A stretch of 16,752 nucleotides of DNA from NCBI GenBank assembly GCA_964609795.1, contig CAZSTC010000045.1, positions 1-16,752 on the forward strand. Direction: 5' to 3'. This DNA is from UBA1412 sp964609795. Lineage in GTDB: Bacteria; Verrucomicrobiota; Verrucomicrobiia; Limisphaerales; UBA1412. Numbering within the stretch: position 1 is the stretch's first letter; the number at the start of each line of letters is the position of its first letter. Position numbers and translations under genes: made by a program. Positions 7,137 to 14,125 of this stretch are shown here, piece after piece. The notes under the pieces are model-generated. The model made no database searches. It saw nothing but the letters and a program-made list of their open reading frames with translations, and was not told the DNA's origin.

Positions 7137-7216
7137 AAAATCAATTAAAAAGTCTAAATAAGCCCCTCGTATTGAAGAGGGATGCCTGAGATTCTGTTCG
7201 AGGGCATAAACAAGAA

Positions 7217-7242
7217 CTCCGCCTGCCGGTGGGCAGACGGAG
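7217..7242 (-). terminator. intrinsic terminator closing the Gfo/Idh/MocA gene cluster
   Basis: Read on the minus strand, CTCCGTCTGCC and GGCAGGCGGAG pair along 11 positions, with one G-U wobble, around a CACC loop. TTCTTGTTT follows. It lies about 40 bases past the TGA at 7281-7283. On the plus strand the same hairpin has a C-A mismatch and no T-run, so it favours minus-strand transcription. Confidence 0.65.
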
Positions 7243-7280
7243 CGTCTGAAAGTTCTAATTTATTCTTCTAACCTGTCTCG

Positions 7281-8753
7281 TCAGATATACTTGGGAACGA
7301 CGAACGGGTAGCGGTAGTCGCGCGTGAGCATCGCATTGGCGCGGTCATTACCGACGAAGAACTCCTGATTTTCGTACATTTCCAGCACAGGTCCCAGGAA
7401 GGTCTTTTCCTTCTCCAGATCGATGCGATTGGCCTGCAGATGGTTCCAGACCCGTTCACCGGCCTCGAGCATATGCGGCAGCTGACGCAGTGCCTGTTCG
7501 ACTTCGTCGGGCGTGGCCAATTTGCCCAGGCGATAAGAGATATTGCCCGTATGGCAGAGAGCGCTTGAGAGATGACCCTCCAGAATATCGGCATTGAGGT
7601 CGCTCACCTTGCGACTGCGGATTGCCTCAATCCAGTTCGCATGATGGCTGCCGCCGGCGGAGAATTTCTTCAGTTCCTTGCCTTCCAGGTCGTAGGCCGT
7701 GGCGCTGCTGTAATTGGGGTTAACCAGGTAGCCGCCTTCACACTCCACCAGTACGCCGATGCTGGCGCCTTTGAGATTATCCATCTTCCCGTCCGTGGCA
7801 GAGGTCGGCAGCCCGCGCACTTCGAAAATGAGCGATTTCTTGCCGTAATCGTGATAGATCAGTTGCGTATTGGCCGTTTCGCCGTTATCGATGTAGCCAT
7901 AGCGGCCGCCGGTGCTCCAGACGCGCCGAGAGAGCGTATTTACACCCAGGAACCAGCGGGCGATATCCATCTGATGGATGCCCTGATTGCCCAAGTCGCC
8001 GCAACCGGTTGCCCAGACCCAGTGCCAGTCGTAATGGAGCTGCTTGCGGGTCAGAGGCGCCATCGGGGCCGGACCGCACCAGAGATTGTAATCCACGCTG
8101 GCGGGAATCGGCTGAGCCATCTGCACGTAGCCGATAGTGTCGCGGCGTTTGTAGCAGAGAGCGCGGGCGACGTTGATCTTGCCCAGGTTGCCTGCCTGAA
8201 CCCATGCCACCGCTTCCTGCAATCCGCGGCTGGAGCGGCATTGGGTGCCGGTCTGGACGATGCGCTTGTATTTGCGGGCAGCTTCCACCATTCTGCGGCC
8301 TTCATTGACGTTATGAGAGACCGGTTTTTCCACATAGACATCTTTGCCCGCCTGGCAGGCCCAGATCGTTCCCAGTGAATGCCAGTGGTTGGGAGTGGCC
8401 ATGGATACGGCGTCGATTTCCGGGTCATCGAAGAGCGCGCGCATATCGGTATAGGTCTTGACCTTGACGTTCTTTTTCTCGAGATCAGCGACACGCTGCC
8501 TCAGAACGGCCGAATCGACATCGCAAAGGGCCACGATGCGTGCGCCGCGAGTCTTCAAAAGTTCGTTAATATGGCTGTTACCCTGGCCGCGGATACCGAT
8601 GACCGCTACCCGGATATCGCCGTTAGCGCCCATGGGCCGGTCTGTGGCCTGAGCATGTACCTGGTTGAGCCAGGAAGGCAGGGCCAGAGCACCCGCACCC
8701 AGAAGTGAGGATTTAATGAAATCCCTACGATTTAATTTCTGCGTCTTACTCAT
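7281..8753 (-). CDS. Tat-exported Gfo/Idh/MocA-family oxidoreductase
   Basis: 490 residues from the preferred ATG at 8753. The frame opens at a TTG at 8768, but the ATG gives a normal Tat signal with NRRDFIK (8-14) and a hydrophobic core ending at VHAQA, and has GAGAAG upstream. The Rossmann domain starts with RVAVIGIRGQG (48-58), a variant nucleotide-binding glycine motif; TPNHWH (120-125) and the family signature EKP (Glu142, Lys143, Pro144) follow. The segment around 240-263 (YDWHWVWATGCGDLGNQG, then IHQMD) supplies the usual active-site Asp/His region. The family performs NAD(P)-dependent oxidation or reduction of sugars or glycosides; the substrate is unknown. Last gene of a three-gene minus-strand cluster, 88 bases after the isomerase-like gene and followed by a terminator. 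Confidence 0.9.
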   Translation of the reverse strand: MSKTQKLNRRDFIKSSLLGAGALALPSWLNQVHAQATDRPMGANGDIRVAVIGIRGQGNSHINELLKTRGARIVALCDVDSAVLRQRVADLEKKNVKVKTYTDMRALFDDPEIDAVSMATPNHWHSLGTIWACQAGKDVYVEKPVSHNVNEGRRMVEAARKYKRIVQTGTQCRSSRGLQEAVAWVQAGNLGKINVARALCYKRRDTIGYVQMAQPIPASVDYNLWCGPAPMAPLTRKQLHYDWHWVWATGCGDLGNQGIHQMDIARWFLGVNTLSRRVWSTGGRYGYIDNGETANTQLIYHDYGKKSLIFEVRGLPTSATDGKMDNLKGASIGVLVECEGGYLVNPNYSSATAYDLEGKELKKFSAGGSHHANWIEAIRSRKVSDLNADILEGHLSSALCHTGNISYRLGKLATPDEVEQALRQLPHMLEAGERVWNHLQANRIDLEKEKTFLGPVLEMYENQEFFVGNDRANAMLTRDYRYPFVVPKYI

Positions 8754-8815
8754 AACAATGCTTCTCAATTGCTAAAGAGAGAGTCTACCCCTTAGGCTCC
8801 GGGGCCGACAAGCCC

Positions 8816-8837
8816 TTTTTTCCGAATCGCGAAAAAA
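8816..8837. repeat. AT-rich inverted repeat between isomerase and oxidoreductase genes
   Basis: TTTTTTC (8816-8822) and GAAAAAA (8831-8837) are perfect complements around an 8-base loop, 4 bases past the isomerase stop codon. It could be a processing or attenuation site within the cluster. The stem is weak, so a terminator function is doubtful. Confidence 0.3.
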
Positions 8838-8841
8838 CGCC

Positions 8842-9720
8842 TCAAGCCTCCTGCAGAGCCAGCCAGAGCGCGCGGTAGTAGCGCATGATCCGGACCGGGT
8901 CGGGGTTATGCGGGATTTCCGCCAGAGTGTAGCCCTTGAATCCGTCTCGCTTCAGAGAGGCGAAGAGTTTGCGCCAGGGGTAATCGGCGTTCCAGAGCTC
9001 GGTAATGTGGCAGACGGCGATCTTATCCTTTACGAGGTTATAGTTGTAATCCCAGCCTTCGCCTTTCAGGTCGTCCATGTTTGAATTCCAGCAGACGTTG
9101 GCATTTTGGTGATCGGCAATATCGATAATTTTCTTAATATTGGGCAGGAGGCAAGTCTGGTTGCCATGCACCTCCATCCGGACATCGATCCCATGTTCAG
9201 CACCGTAAATGGCGACCTGGCGGAAGGATTTGCCGATCTGCTCCAGAGTCTTCTCGGGCGGGACACCTGAGGGCAGGTCATTGGGACGGACCTTGATCGC
9301 CTCGGCACCGACATCTCGAGCCAGGCGGATATATTCATAGGTTCCCTCGATATCCCGTTTGAGTTTATCAGGGTCGGGCGTATGGTAGTCGAACGTGCTG
9401 CCGAGGCTCACCAGCTTGACCGGTGAATCTTCAAAGCGCGCCTTCACTTCCTGCCGCTCTGCCGCCGAGAGATTGACCTCCACCTTGTGCGCATGGGTGG
9501 TGCGGAGCTCGACTCCCTCAAAGCCGGTCTGGGAGCAGTTTTTGATCAGGGCGGCCACGTCCATGTCTTTGCCCAGATTGTAGGTGACTAATCCCAGCTT
9601 GAAGCCGCCCGGTAAAGCATCCGGAGCGCTCGGTGTCTGCGCGTGTACCTTAGAATGAAAGGGCAGGGCAGCCGCAGCCGAGAGCCCGCCCAGAGCTTGA
9701 ATAAAACGACGACGATTCAT
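8842..9720 (-). CDS. exported sugar isomerase/epimerase-like TIM-barrel protein
   Basis: 292 residues, xylose-isomerase-like TIM barrel (AP endonuclease 2 superfamily). The N-terminus has a Tat-type signal: NRRRFIQ (2-8), an Ala/Leu-rich core, then VHAQT at 25-29. Barrel landmarks are LGLVTYNLG (42-50), GFEGVELRTTH (66-76), RMEVHGN (181-187), VCWNSNMDD (209-217), AVCHITELW (235-243) and TLAEIP (265-270). Glu183, His238 and Glu268 sit where family members bind a metal; the strand that often carries an Asp reads WNSN here, so metal binding may differ. GAGGAAAG lies just before the ATG. It starts 27 bases after the DUF6807 gene, indicating one operon. Substrate unknown; an acyclic or keto-sugar intermediate is plausible from context. 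Confidence 0.85.
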   Translation of the reverse strand: MNRRRFIQALGGLSAAAALPFHSKVHAQTPSAPDALPGGFKLGLVTYNLGKDMDVAALIKNCSQTGFEGVELRTTHAHKVEVNLSAAERQEVKARFEDSPVKLVSLGSTFDYHTPDPDKLKRDIEGTYEYIRLARDVGAEAIKVRPNDLPSGVPPEKTLEQIGKSFRQVAIYGAEHGIDVRMEVHGNQTCLLPNIKKIIDIADHQNANVCWNSNMDDLKGEGWDYNYNLVKDKIAVCHITELWNADYPWRKLFASLKRDGFKGYTLAEIPHNPDPVRIMRYYRALWLALQEA

Positions 9721-9747
9721 TTTCTTTCCTCACATGCGCCGGGCGCT

Positions 9748-10728
9748 TTACTCGGTGAACTTGCGGAATTCTTCAGCGATCCCGGCCTCGGTTTCATTCC
9801 CTTTGTGGAATATAACCCGGTATTTGAAGGTTAGAGTCTCATCTTTTTTCAGGAGATAATTGCCTGCATCGGGCGGGGTGCGCTCTCCGGTAGCGGTTTT
9901 GGGTTCAAAATCGTGAATGCCGAAGGGGTTGGCCGCAAAGAGCCCGTAATCGCGTGCATGCCACCAGGTGGGGAAGCGCAGATTCTCCGGGTGGTCCATA
10001 ATGGCAATGCCGACAATCTGGTCCTGGACCGGGCCGTAGCAATCGACCCAGGCGGCTTTCTTGCCCCAGGCGGCCCCCTCTTTGAGACCCTCGCTGTTTA
10101 CGATGTGGCCTTTATTGAGTCCGCCCTTGAGGCGCATACTTTCGGCGATACGGATTCCGAAAGTTCCCTCTTTGGTATCGCCCAGCTTGGCATCTTCGCC
10201 GATGGCCGTCAGAGCGATCGTGAGGTCCAGGTAGCGTTTTTCACCGTCGCCGAAGAATTCATATTTGCGCTGGTCTTTGAGCTGAACCGTCCTGCCGTCG
10301 GGCTTGACCCAGTAATTGAGCGACTCGATGACGCCCTTATCGCCCGATTGAAGCCCGATGAAATTCTGGTGGAGGATGCGGCCGGTCTTGTCGCTTTCGG
10401 TCCAGTAATCGACGCCGTTGACGTCCCCGTGAGTAAACCAGAGCGACTTCTGATGAGGGTGGTCGGTCTCTTCATTTTCCACCTTTTTCATGGGGTAATT
10501 CCTGACCATGAGCAGATTATCGGGACCGTAGATCGGGTAGAGAAAGGGTTTGGCCGCATCCCGGTAGTTGTAGGTGAAGAAAAGGTCTGAGCCTAAGTAC
10601 GCCTCCAGAGCGGTATCGGTGGCCTGAATTTTCGCCGAAGCTTCTGCGGCCTCAGCGCTCGAGGATCCGAGCCCCCACGCCGCCGCGCAGAGCAAGGATA
10701 ATGATAGAATCCCAACTGACTTAAACAT
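9748..10728 (-). CDS. secreted DUF6807 (PmoA-like) family protein
   Basis: 326 residues with a Sec signal peptide (MFK, hydrophobic 5-19, likely cut near SSAEA/AEA, about residue 27). The rest matches the DUF6807 family (Pfam name 'methane oxygenase PmoA', a misleading label: nothing here suggests methane oxidation). Conserved features seen are FFTYNY (50-55), DHPHQKSLWFTHGDVNGVDYW (89-109, rich in His), MDHPENLRFPTWWHARDYG (244-262) and ANPFG (266-270). Such proteins have a beta-sandwich fold similar to sugar mutarotases (family knowledge) and are common beside Gfo/Idh/MocA genes in Planctomycetes and Verrucomicrobia. First gene of the three-gene cluster; a promoter candidate lies directly upstream and no SD is visible. 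Confidence 0.85.
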   Translation of the reverse strand: MFKSVGILSLSLLCAAAWGLGSSSAEAAEASAKIQATDTALEAYLGSDLFFTYNYRDAAKPFLYPIYGPDNLLMVRNYPMKKVENEETDHPHQKSLWFTHGDVNGVDYWTESDKTGRILHQNFIGLQSGDKGVIESLNYWVKPDGRTVQLKDQRKYEFFGDGEKRYLDLTIALTAIGEDAKLGDTKEGTFGIRIAESMRLKGGLNKGHIVNSEGLKEGAAWGKKAAWVDCYGPVQDQIVGIAIMDHPENLRFPTWWHARDYGLFAANPFGIHDFEPKTATGERTPPDAGNYLLKKDETLTFKYRVIFHKGNETEAGIAEEFRKFTE

Positions 10729-10734
10729 AGAGCT

Positions 10735-10763
10735 ATTTAAGACCGAAACAGCCCTCGGGTCAA
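10735..10763 (-). promoter_or_regulatory. putative sigma-70 promoter of the DUF6807/isomerase/oxidoreductase cluster
   Basis: On the minus strand TTGACC (10763-10758) and TTAAAT (10740-10735) are 17 bases apart, matching the consensus at five and four of six positions. Transcription would start at or next to the ATG at 10728, implying a leaderless message, consistent with the absence of an SD there. It sits just past the pal terminator. Confidence 0.45.
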
Positions 10764-10783
10764 GCGTGTTTAGAAACAGAAAA

Positions 10784-10809
10784 ACGGGGTACCGTTGCCG
10801 ATACCCCGT
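10784..10809 (-). terminator. intrinsic terminator of the tol-pal operon
   Basis: ACGGGGTA and TACCCCGT form a perfect 8-bp GC-rich stem with a 10-base loop. On the minus strand it is followed by TTTTTCTGTTTCT. It begins about 27 bases past the pal stop codon. Orientation, stem and U-tract are all as expected for a strong terminator. Confidence 0.85.
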
Positions 10810-10836
10810 CAGATGAGTTAAAAGAACAAAACGAAA

Positions 10837-11505
10837 CTATTCAGCTTTGGGAAGCAGGAGGATAAATTCACCGCGGCGGTTCTTGGCGTAGCTGTCTTCA
10901 TCGGCTCCGATTGCGGCGGGCTTTGCTTCACCCCAGGAACGGGTACGGACGCGGCCAGCCTGAATGCCTTCTTTGGTGATGGCTTCGCGAGCCGAGAGAG
11001 CACGGCGCTCACCCAGAGCCTGGTTATATTCCTCGGTGCCCCGTTCATCGCAGTGACCGTCAATCAGGAGATAGCAATCGGCATGAGCCTTCAGGTAATC
11101 GGCGACCGCAGTCACGTTCGATTTATCCGAAGGGCGAATGGCAGAGCTGTCAAAATCGAAATAAACGGTATTGGCCTTAAAAATCTCAGTATCCATGGGC
11201 CGACCTTCAAAACTATCACGGCTGGCCTGGCCGATACCGCTTTCATCAAAATCCACCGATTCCACGTCGTCTACACCTTGAGGGGAAGCGATATTATTGC
11301 CATAAGAGCCCGAACGGTCTCCCGTTGCAGGACTCGCGCCCTGGTTTCGTGAGCCAGTCAACGGACCCGTTGTTCCGGCTTGACTGATCTTCGGATCCAG
11401 TTTAGGGATGCTTGATGTGGGTGTCTTGGGGTTCTTACACGAGGTGAGAAGAGAAACCGCCAAGCTAAGCCCCAGGACCAGGACAAGTTTTGAGATTGAT
11501 TTCAT
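10837..11505 (-). CDS. pal: peptidoglycan-associated lipoprotein Pal
   Basis: 222 residues from the ATG at 11505, chosen because it begins a lipoprotein signal (MKSISKLVLV, lipobox LTSC with Cys23); the frame is open further upstream to about 11562 but that would overlap tolB. A flexible Ser/Gly/Thr/Pro-rich linker (about 24-105) is followed by an OmpA-type peptidoglycan-binding domain (about 112-222): VYFDFDSSAIRPSD (114-127), GHCDERGTEEYNQALGERRA (150-169; Asp153 contacts diaminopimelate in the family) and NRRGEF (209-214). The protein anchors the outer membrane to peptidoglycan and interacts with TolB and TolA. Last gene of the tol operon, 28 bases after tolB, followed by a terminator. Confidence 0.93.
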   Translation of the reverse strand: MKSISKLVLVLGLSLAVSLLTSCKNPKTPTSSIPKLDPKISQAGTTGPLTGSRNQGASPATGDRSGSYGNNIASPQGVDDVESVDFDESGIGQASRDSFEGRPMDTEIFKANTVYFDFDSSAIRPSDKSNVTAVADYLKAHADCYLLIDGHCDERGTEEYNQALGERRALSAREAITKEGIQAGRVRTRSWGEAKPAAIGADEDSYAKNRRGEFILLLPKAE

Positions 11506-11533
11506 AGTGTACAAGTTCTTATTTGATTGTTCT

Positions 11534-12730
11534 TTACCGAGTCCAGCAGGGTTGAGACGCACTGCCGGTGACGTTTGCTATAGTCTTGGCCTTTTTAGTC
11601 GGAACGTCAAGCATAACAAGTGTACTTTTTTTGCCTGATTTTCTGCAGAAGACCAAAGTTCGTGAGTTGGGAGCCCAGCTGGGGGATTCGCCCTCAGCCA
11701 GAATTTCAACCATTCCGCCGGTGGCCGGCACTACGCAAATCTGGAAAGAGCTCCGGGTCGTCGTCGTAAATGCGATCGACTTACCATCCGGGGACCAATC
11801 GGGCTCAGTTGCCGAGCCGACACCGGTGGTGGAAATCCGCTGCATTTTTCCACCGGTGGCCGGCACCGTATAAAGACGGGCACTGCCGCTCATACGGCTG
11901 GAGAAACAGAGTTTAGAACCATCGGGCGACCACGTTGGAGAAGCCTCATCGGCAGCTGTTTGCGTGATACGGACCAGGTTGCTGCCGTCCAGGTTCGATA
12001 CGTAAACATCGGGGGTGCCGTCTTTACTCAAAATCATTGCGACCTTCTTTCCATCGGGCGAAATGGAGGGACTCGTATTGAGTCCGGTGAAATTGGCGAT
12101 CACGCTGCGCTTGCCCTCTGCCAGATTGTGGAAGTAGATATCGGGATTGTTCTTCATGTAGGAGCAATAAAGGAGCGATTTATTCTCAGCTCCCCAGGTC
12201 AGACCGCGGATGAGGCTCCCATCCTGAGTTACCTGCTTGGCGTTGAAGCCGTCGAAATCGGCAATATAAATCTCGTTTTTATCGGTGCTCGTATTGACGC
12301 AGTAGGCGATCTTGCAGTTGAAAATGGAGTCCTGGCCAGTCAAAACCTTGAGGATATCCCCGGCCAGCGCATGAGCCTGGGCACGGGTGGTGCCGTTTTT
12401 GTAAGAACGATTGAAGTACTGAACGCTGCCGGTCTGGTCGGTCAGGCGGCCGGTGATGTTTTCACTGTTGGATGCATGGACCAGATAGGTGGCGGCATCT
12501 TCAGCGACGATATCGCATCCGCCGACCTCCAGGTCGAACTTGAGAACGCTTAAGGCCTCAGAAGCTAAACCTCCCTTGATATGAATCGGGAAGGGGCGGT
12601 TGGAGAGGCTCGCCGTCCGGTCAATATCCAGCTCAGCGGTGGTCTGAGCCCACAGGGTGAAACAGAAAGCCGCGCATAGAATCCCCAGGATTCCGCCGGC
12701 CGCTCGTTTTAAGGTACTCTTGTTCTGCAT
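11534..12730 (-). CDS. tolB: Tol-Pal system beta-propeller protein TolB
   Basis: 398 residues, periplasmic. A signal peptide (about 1-28, ending LWAQT) precedes the alpha/beta N-terminal domain (about 35-135), which contacts TolA and TolR in the family, and a beta-propeller (about 138-398). Propeller blades show the typical repeats PSISPDGKKVA (221-231), PTWSPDGSKLCF (265-276), PDWSPDGKSIAF (310-321) and PSWAPNSRTLVF (350-361), each about 40-45 residues apart. It starts 12 bases after the tolA stop and is followed 28 bases later by pal. TolB binds Pal and releases it on TolA contact, which supports outer-membrane constriction at division. Confidence 0.93.
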   Translation of the reverse strand: MQNKSTLKRAAGGILGILCAAFCFTLWAQTTAELDIDRTASLSNRPFPIHIKGGLASEALSVLKFDLEVGGCDIVAEDAATYLVHASNSENITGRLTDQTGSVQYFNRSYKNGTTRAQAHALAGDILKVLTGQDSIFNCKIAYCVNTSTDKNEIYIADFDGFNAKQVTQDGSLIRGLTWGAENKSLLYCSYMKNNPDIYFHNLAEGKRSVIANFTGLNTSPSISPDGKKVAMILSKDGTPDVYVSNLDGSNLVRITQTAADEASPTWSPDGSKLCFSSRMSGSARLYTVPATGGKMQRISTTGVGSATEPDWSPDGKSIAFTTTTRSSFQICVVPATGGMVEILAEGESPSWAPNSRTLVFCRKSGKKSTLVMLDVPTKKAKTIANVTGSASQPCWTR

Positions 12731-12742
12731 AGTTCTTGTATT

Positions 12743-13687
12743 TTATAAAATATTGGCTCCCTTTAAGTTAAATCGTATCGTGTAGGTTCGAGTGCTATCC
12801 GTTGATCCTCTAGGGAAAGGGGGTAATTTGACCACGCTGTCGATGGCTTTTTGCACGCTGGCGTCCAGGTCTTTATCGCCTGATCGGGTGGTGATGCTTG
12901 CCGAATTGATACTGCCGTTGCGGTTGATTACGACGCGAACGACGGTCGTCAGCTTGTCATCCTTGAGGCTGGAGGGGCTGATCCAGGCGTTGCGGTAGTA
13001 GGAGCGCACGGCCTGCGCATAGTTGGCAACCGCCTCACCGCTTCCGGTCCCGTCCCCGGTGCCCAGGGAGGCACCCGTAATTTTAGCCTGGGAAGCTGTC
13101 CCTTTTCCGTCAGAAGTGGAGGCGCTCCCGCCGCTATCCTCGATGGTTCCTTTAACATTTGAGAGGACATCGGCCCAGGCCTTGCGCTGCCTTTCGGCTT
13201 CTGCGTTCGCGGCTGCTTCAGCGGCTGCTTCTGCTTCGGCTTGTGCTTTGCTTTGGCTCTCGCTGGCAATTTTGGAGGGGTCTAATTTTGTCTTAAGCTT
13301 ATCGAGATTGATTTTCTTAGGCTCCGTTTTTTTAACCGGGGTTTCTGCCTGAGTCTTTTTTTTGGCTTCGACTTTGGGAGGAGTGGTAGCCTTCTTTTCC
13401 GGGGTAGGTTTAGGGGTCGGTTTCGCTTTAGGAGCAGGGGCCGGCTGCGGTTTCGGGGTCTCTGCCGGAGTCTGTACCGGACCAATTTCCTGAGCGCCTC
13501 CGGGATTGTAGATCAGCTCATCGACCAGGTTGGAAGGAATCTGCTGAATGGTCGGCAGCGGTGCCACATCGTCGGGGTTTTGAGGCACAGAAGAGGAGAC
13601 AAATGCTGAGCCCACTCCCAGAGCGGCCAGAAGGGCGGCGTGAATCACCACCGAGCCCAACATACATTTTTTTTCCCGATTAATCAT
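12743..13687 (-). CDS. tolA: TolA-like/TonB-family energy transducer
   Basis: 314 residues. An N-terminal membrane anchor (about 11-33) is followed by a Pro/Lys-rich spacer (71-125), an Ala/Glu-rich helical stretch (about 141-175), a Gly/Ser/Thr-rich hinge (184-218) and a TonB C-terminal-type domain (about 219-312, with VVRVVINRNGSINSASITTR and KLPPFPRG). Position between tolR and tolB identifies it as the operon's TolA, linking the TolQR motor to TolB/Pal across the periplasm, although its C-terminal domain would be labelled TonB family by sequence. Its ATG overlaps the tolR stop by four bases (ATGA), so the two are translationally coupled. Confidence 0.88.
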   Translation of the reverse strand: MINREKKCMLGSVVIHAALLAALGVGSAFVSSSVPQNPDDVAPLPTIQQIPSNLVDELIYNPGGAQEIGPVQTPAETPKPQPAPAPKAKPTPKPTPEKKATTPPKVEAKKKTQAETPVKKTEPKKINLDKLKTKLDPSKIASESQSKAQAEAEAAAEAAANAEAERQRKAWADVLSNVKGTIEDSGGSASTSDGKGTASQAKITGASLGTGDGTGSGEAVANYAQAVRSYYRNAWISPSSLKDDKLTTVVRVVINRNGSINSASITTRSGDKDLDASVQKAIDSVVKLPPFPRGSTDSTRTYTIRFNLKGANIL

Positions 13688-14106
13688 TGCTTGACCTCAA
13701 ACTCGGTTTGCAGAGAGAGCGTCCTCATATCGTTTTTCTGGCAGCGGTCAATCACGGCCGCCACGAACTTATAAGGGCTATCCTGGTCAGCACGAATATG
13801 GACGACCAGTTTGGGGTTCATCTGGTAGAGATGGGTCAGGCTCGCCGTGAGCTGGTCCAAATCCATCGGCCTCTTTTCCAGGTGCATCAATCCCTGCGGA
13901 CTGATTTCAATAGTGGCAATATCCTGAGCTTTGAGCGGAGTCGAATCCAGTTCTCCGCCGCTGGGCAGGTCCAGCTTCATGCTCTGCTCCAGGAGCGGGG
14001 TTGTGATGACGAAGATAATGAGCAGAACAAACACCAGGTCCATCAGCGGAACAATATTGATTTCGCTGAGAGTCACCATGGAGTTTTTCTGAGAAAATCT
14101 TCGCAC
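13684..14106 (-). CDS. tolR: ExbD/TolR-family proton-channel protein
   Basis: 140 residues, usual size. One transmembrane helix (about 20-38) contains the family-typical NIVPLMDLVFVLLIIFVITT with Asp23, the proton-pathway acid; the rest (about 45-140) is the periplasmic domain ending FEVKQ. The start is a GTG at 14106, supported by AAGGTGG six bases upstream. It begins 19 bases after tolQ and overlaps tolA by four bases. It works with TolQ to harness proton flow and move TolA. Confidence 0.93.
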   Translation of the reverse strand: MRRFSQKNSMVTLSEINIVPLMDLVFVLLIIFVITTPLLEQSMKLDLPSGGELDSTPLKAQDIATIEISPQGLMHLEKRPMDLDQLTASLTHLYQMNPKLVVHIRADQDSPYKFVAAVIDRCQKNDMRTLSLQTEFEVKQ

Positions 14107-14125
14107 TTCAGACCACCTTGCCTTT

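Noticed and set aside
7164..7181. CCCTC/GAGGG hairpin after the DUF1643 gene as its terminator
   Set aside because: Only 5 bp with an 8-base loop and no T-run after it; termination there is not supported.
7572..8378. 268-codon open frame on the plus strand, antisense to the Gfo/Idh/MocA gene
   Set aside because: It lies wholly inside a gene with clear family motifs on the other strand, resembles no family and reflects the GC-rich codon pattern of that gene.
9913..10590. 225-codon open frame antisense to the DUF6807 gene
   Set aside because: Fully overlapped by a conserved secreted protein gene; its translation shows no recognisable domain.
9748..10728. Methane monooxygenase subunit (PmoA)
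   Set aside because: The family name is misleading: this is a soluble secreted protein with a signal peptide, not the multi-helix membrane subunit of particulate methane monooxygenase.
11960..12553. 197-codon open frame antisense to tolB
   Set aside because: Mirror of the TolB beta-propeller coding strand; no ribosome site and no family resemblance.
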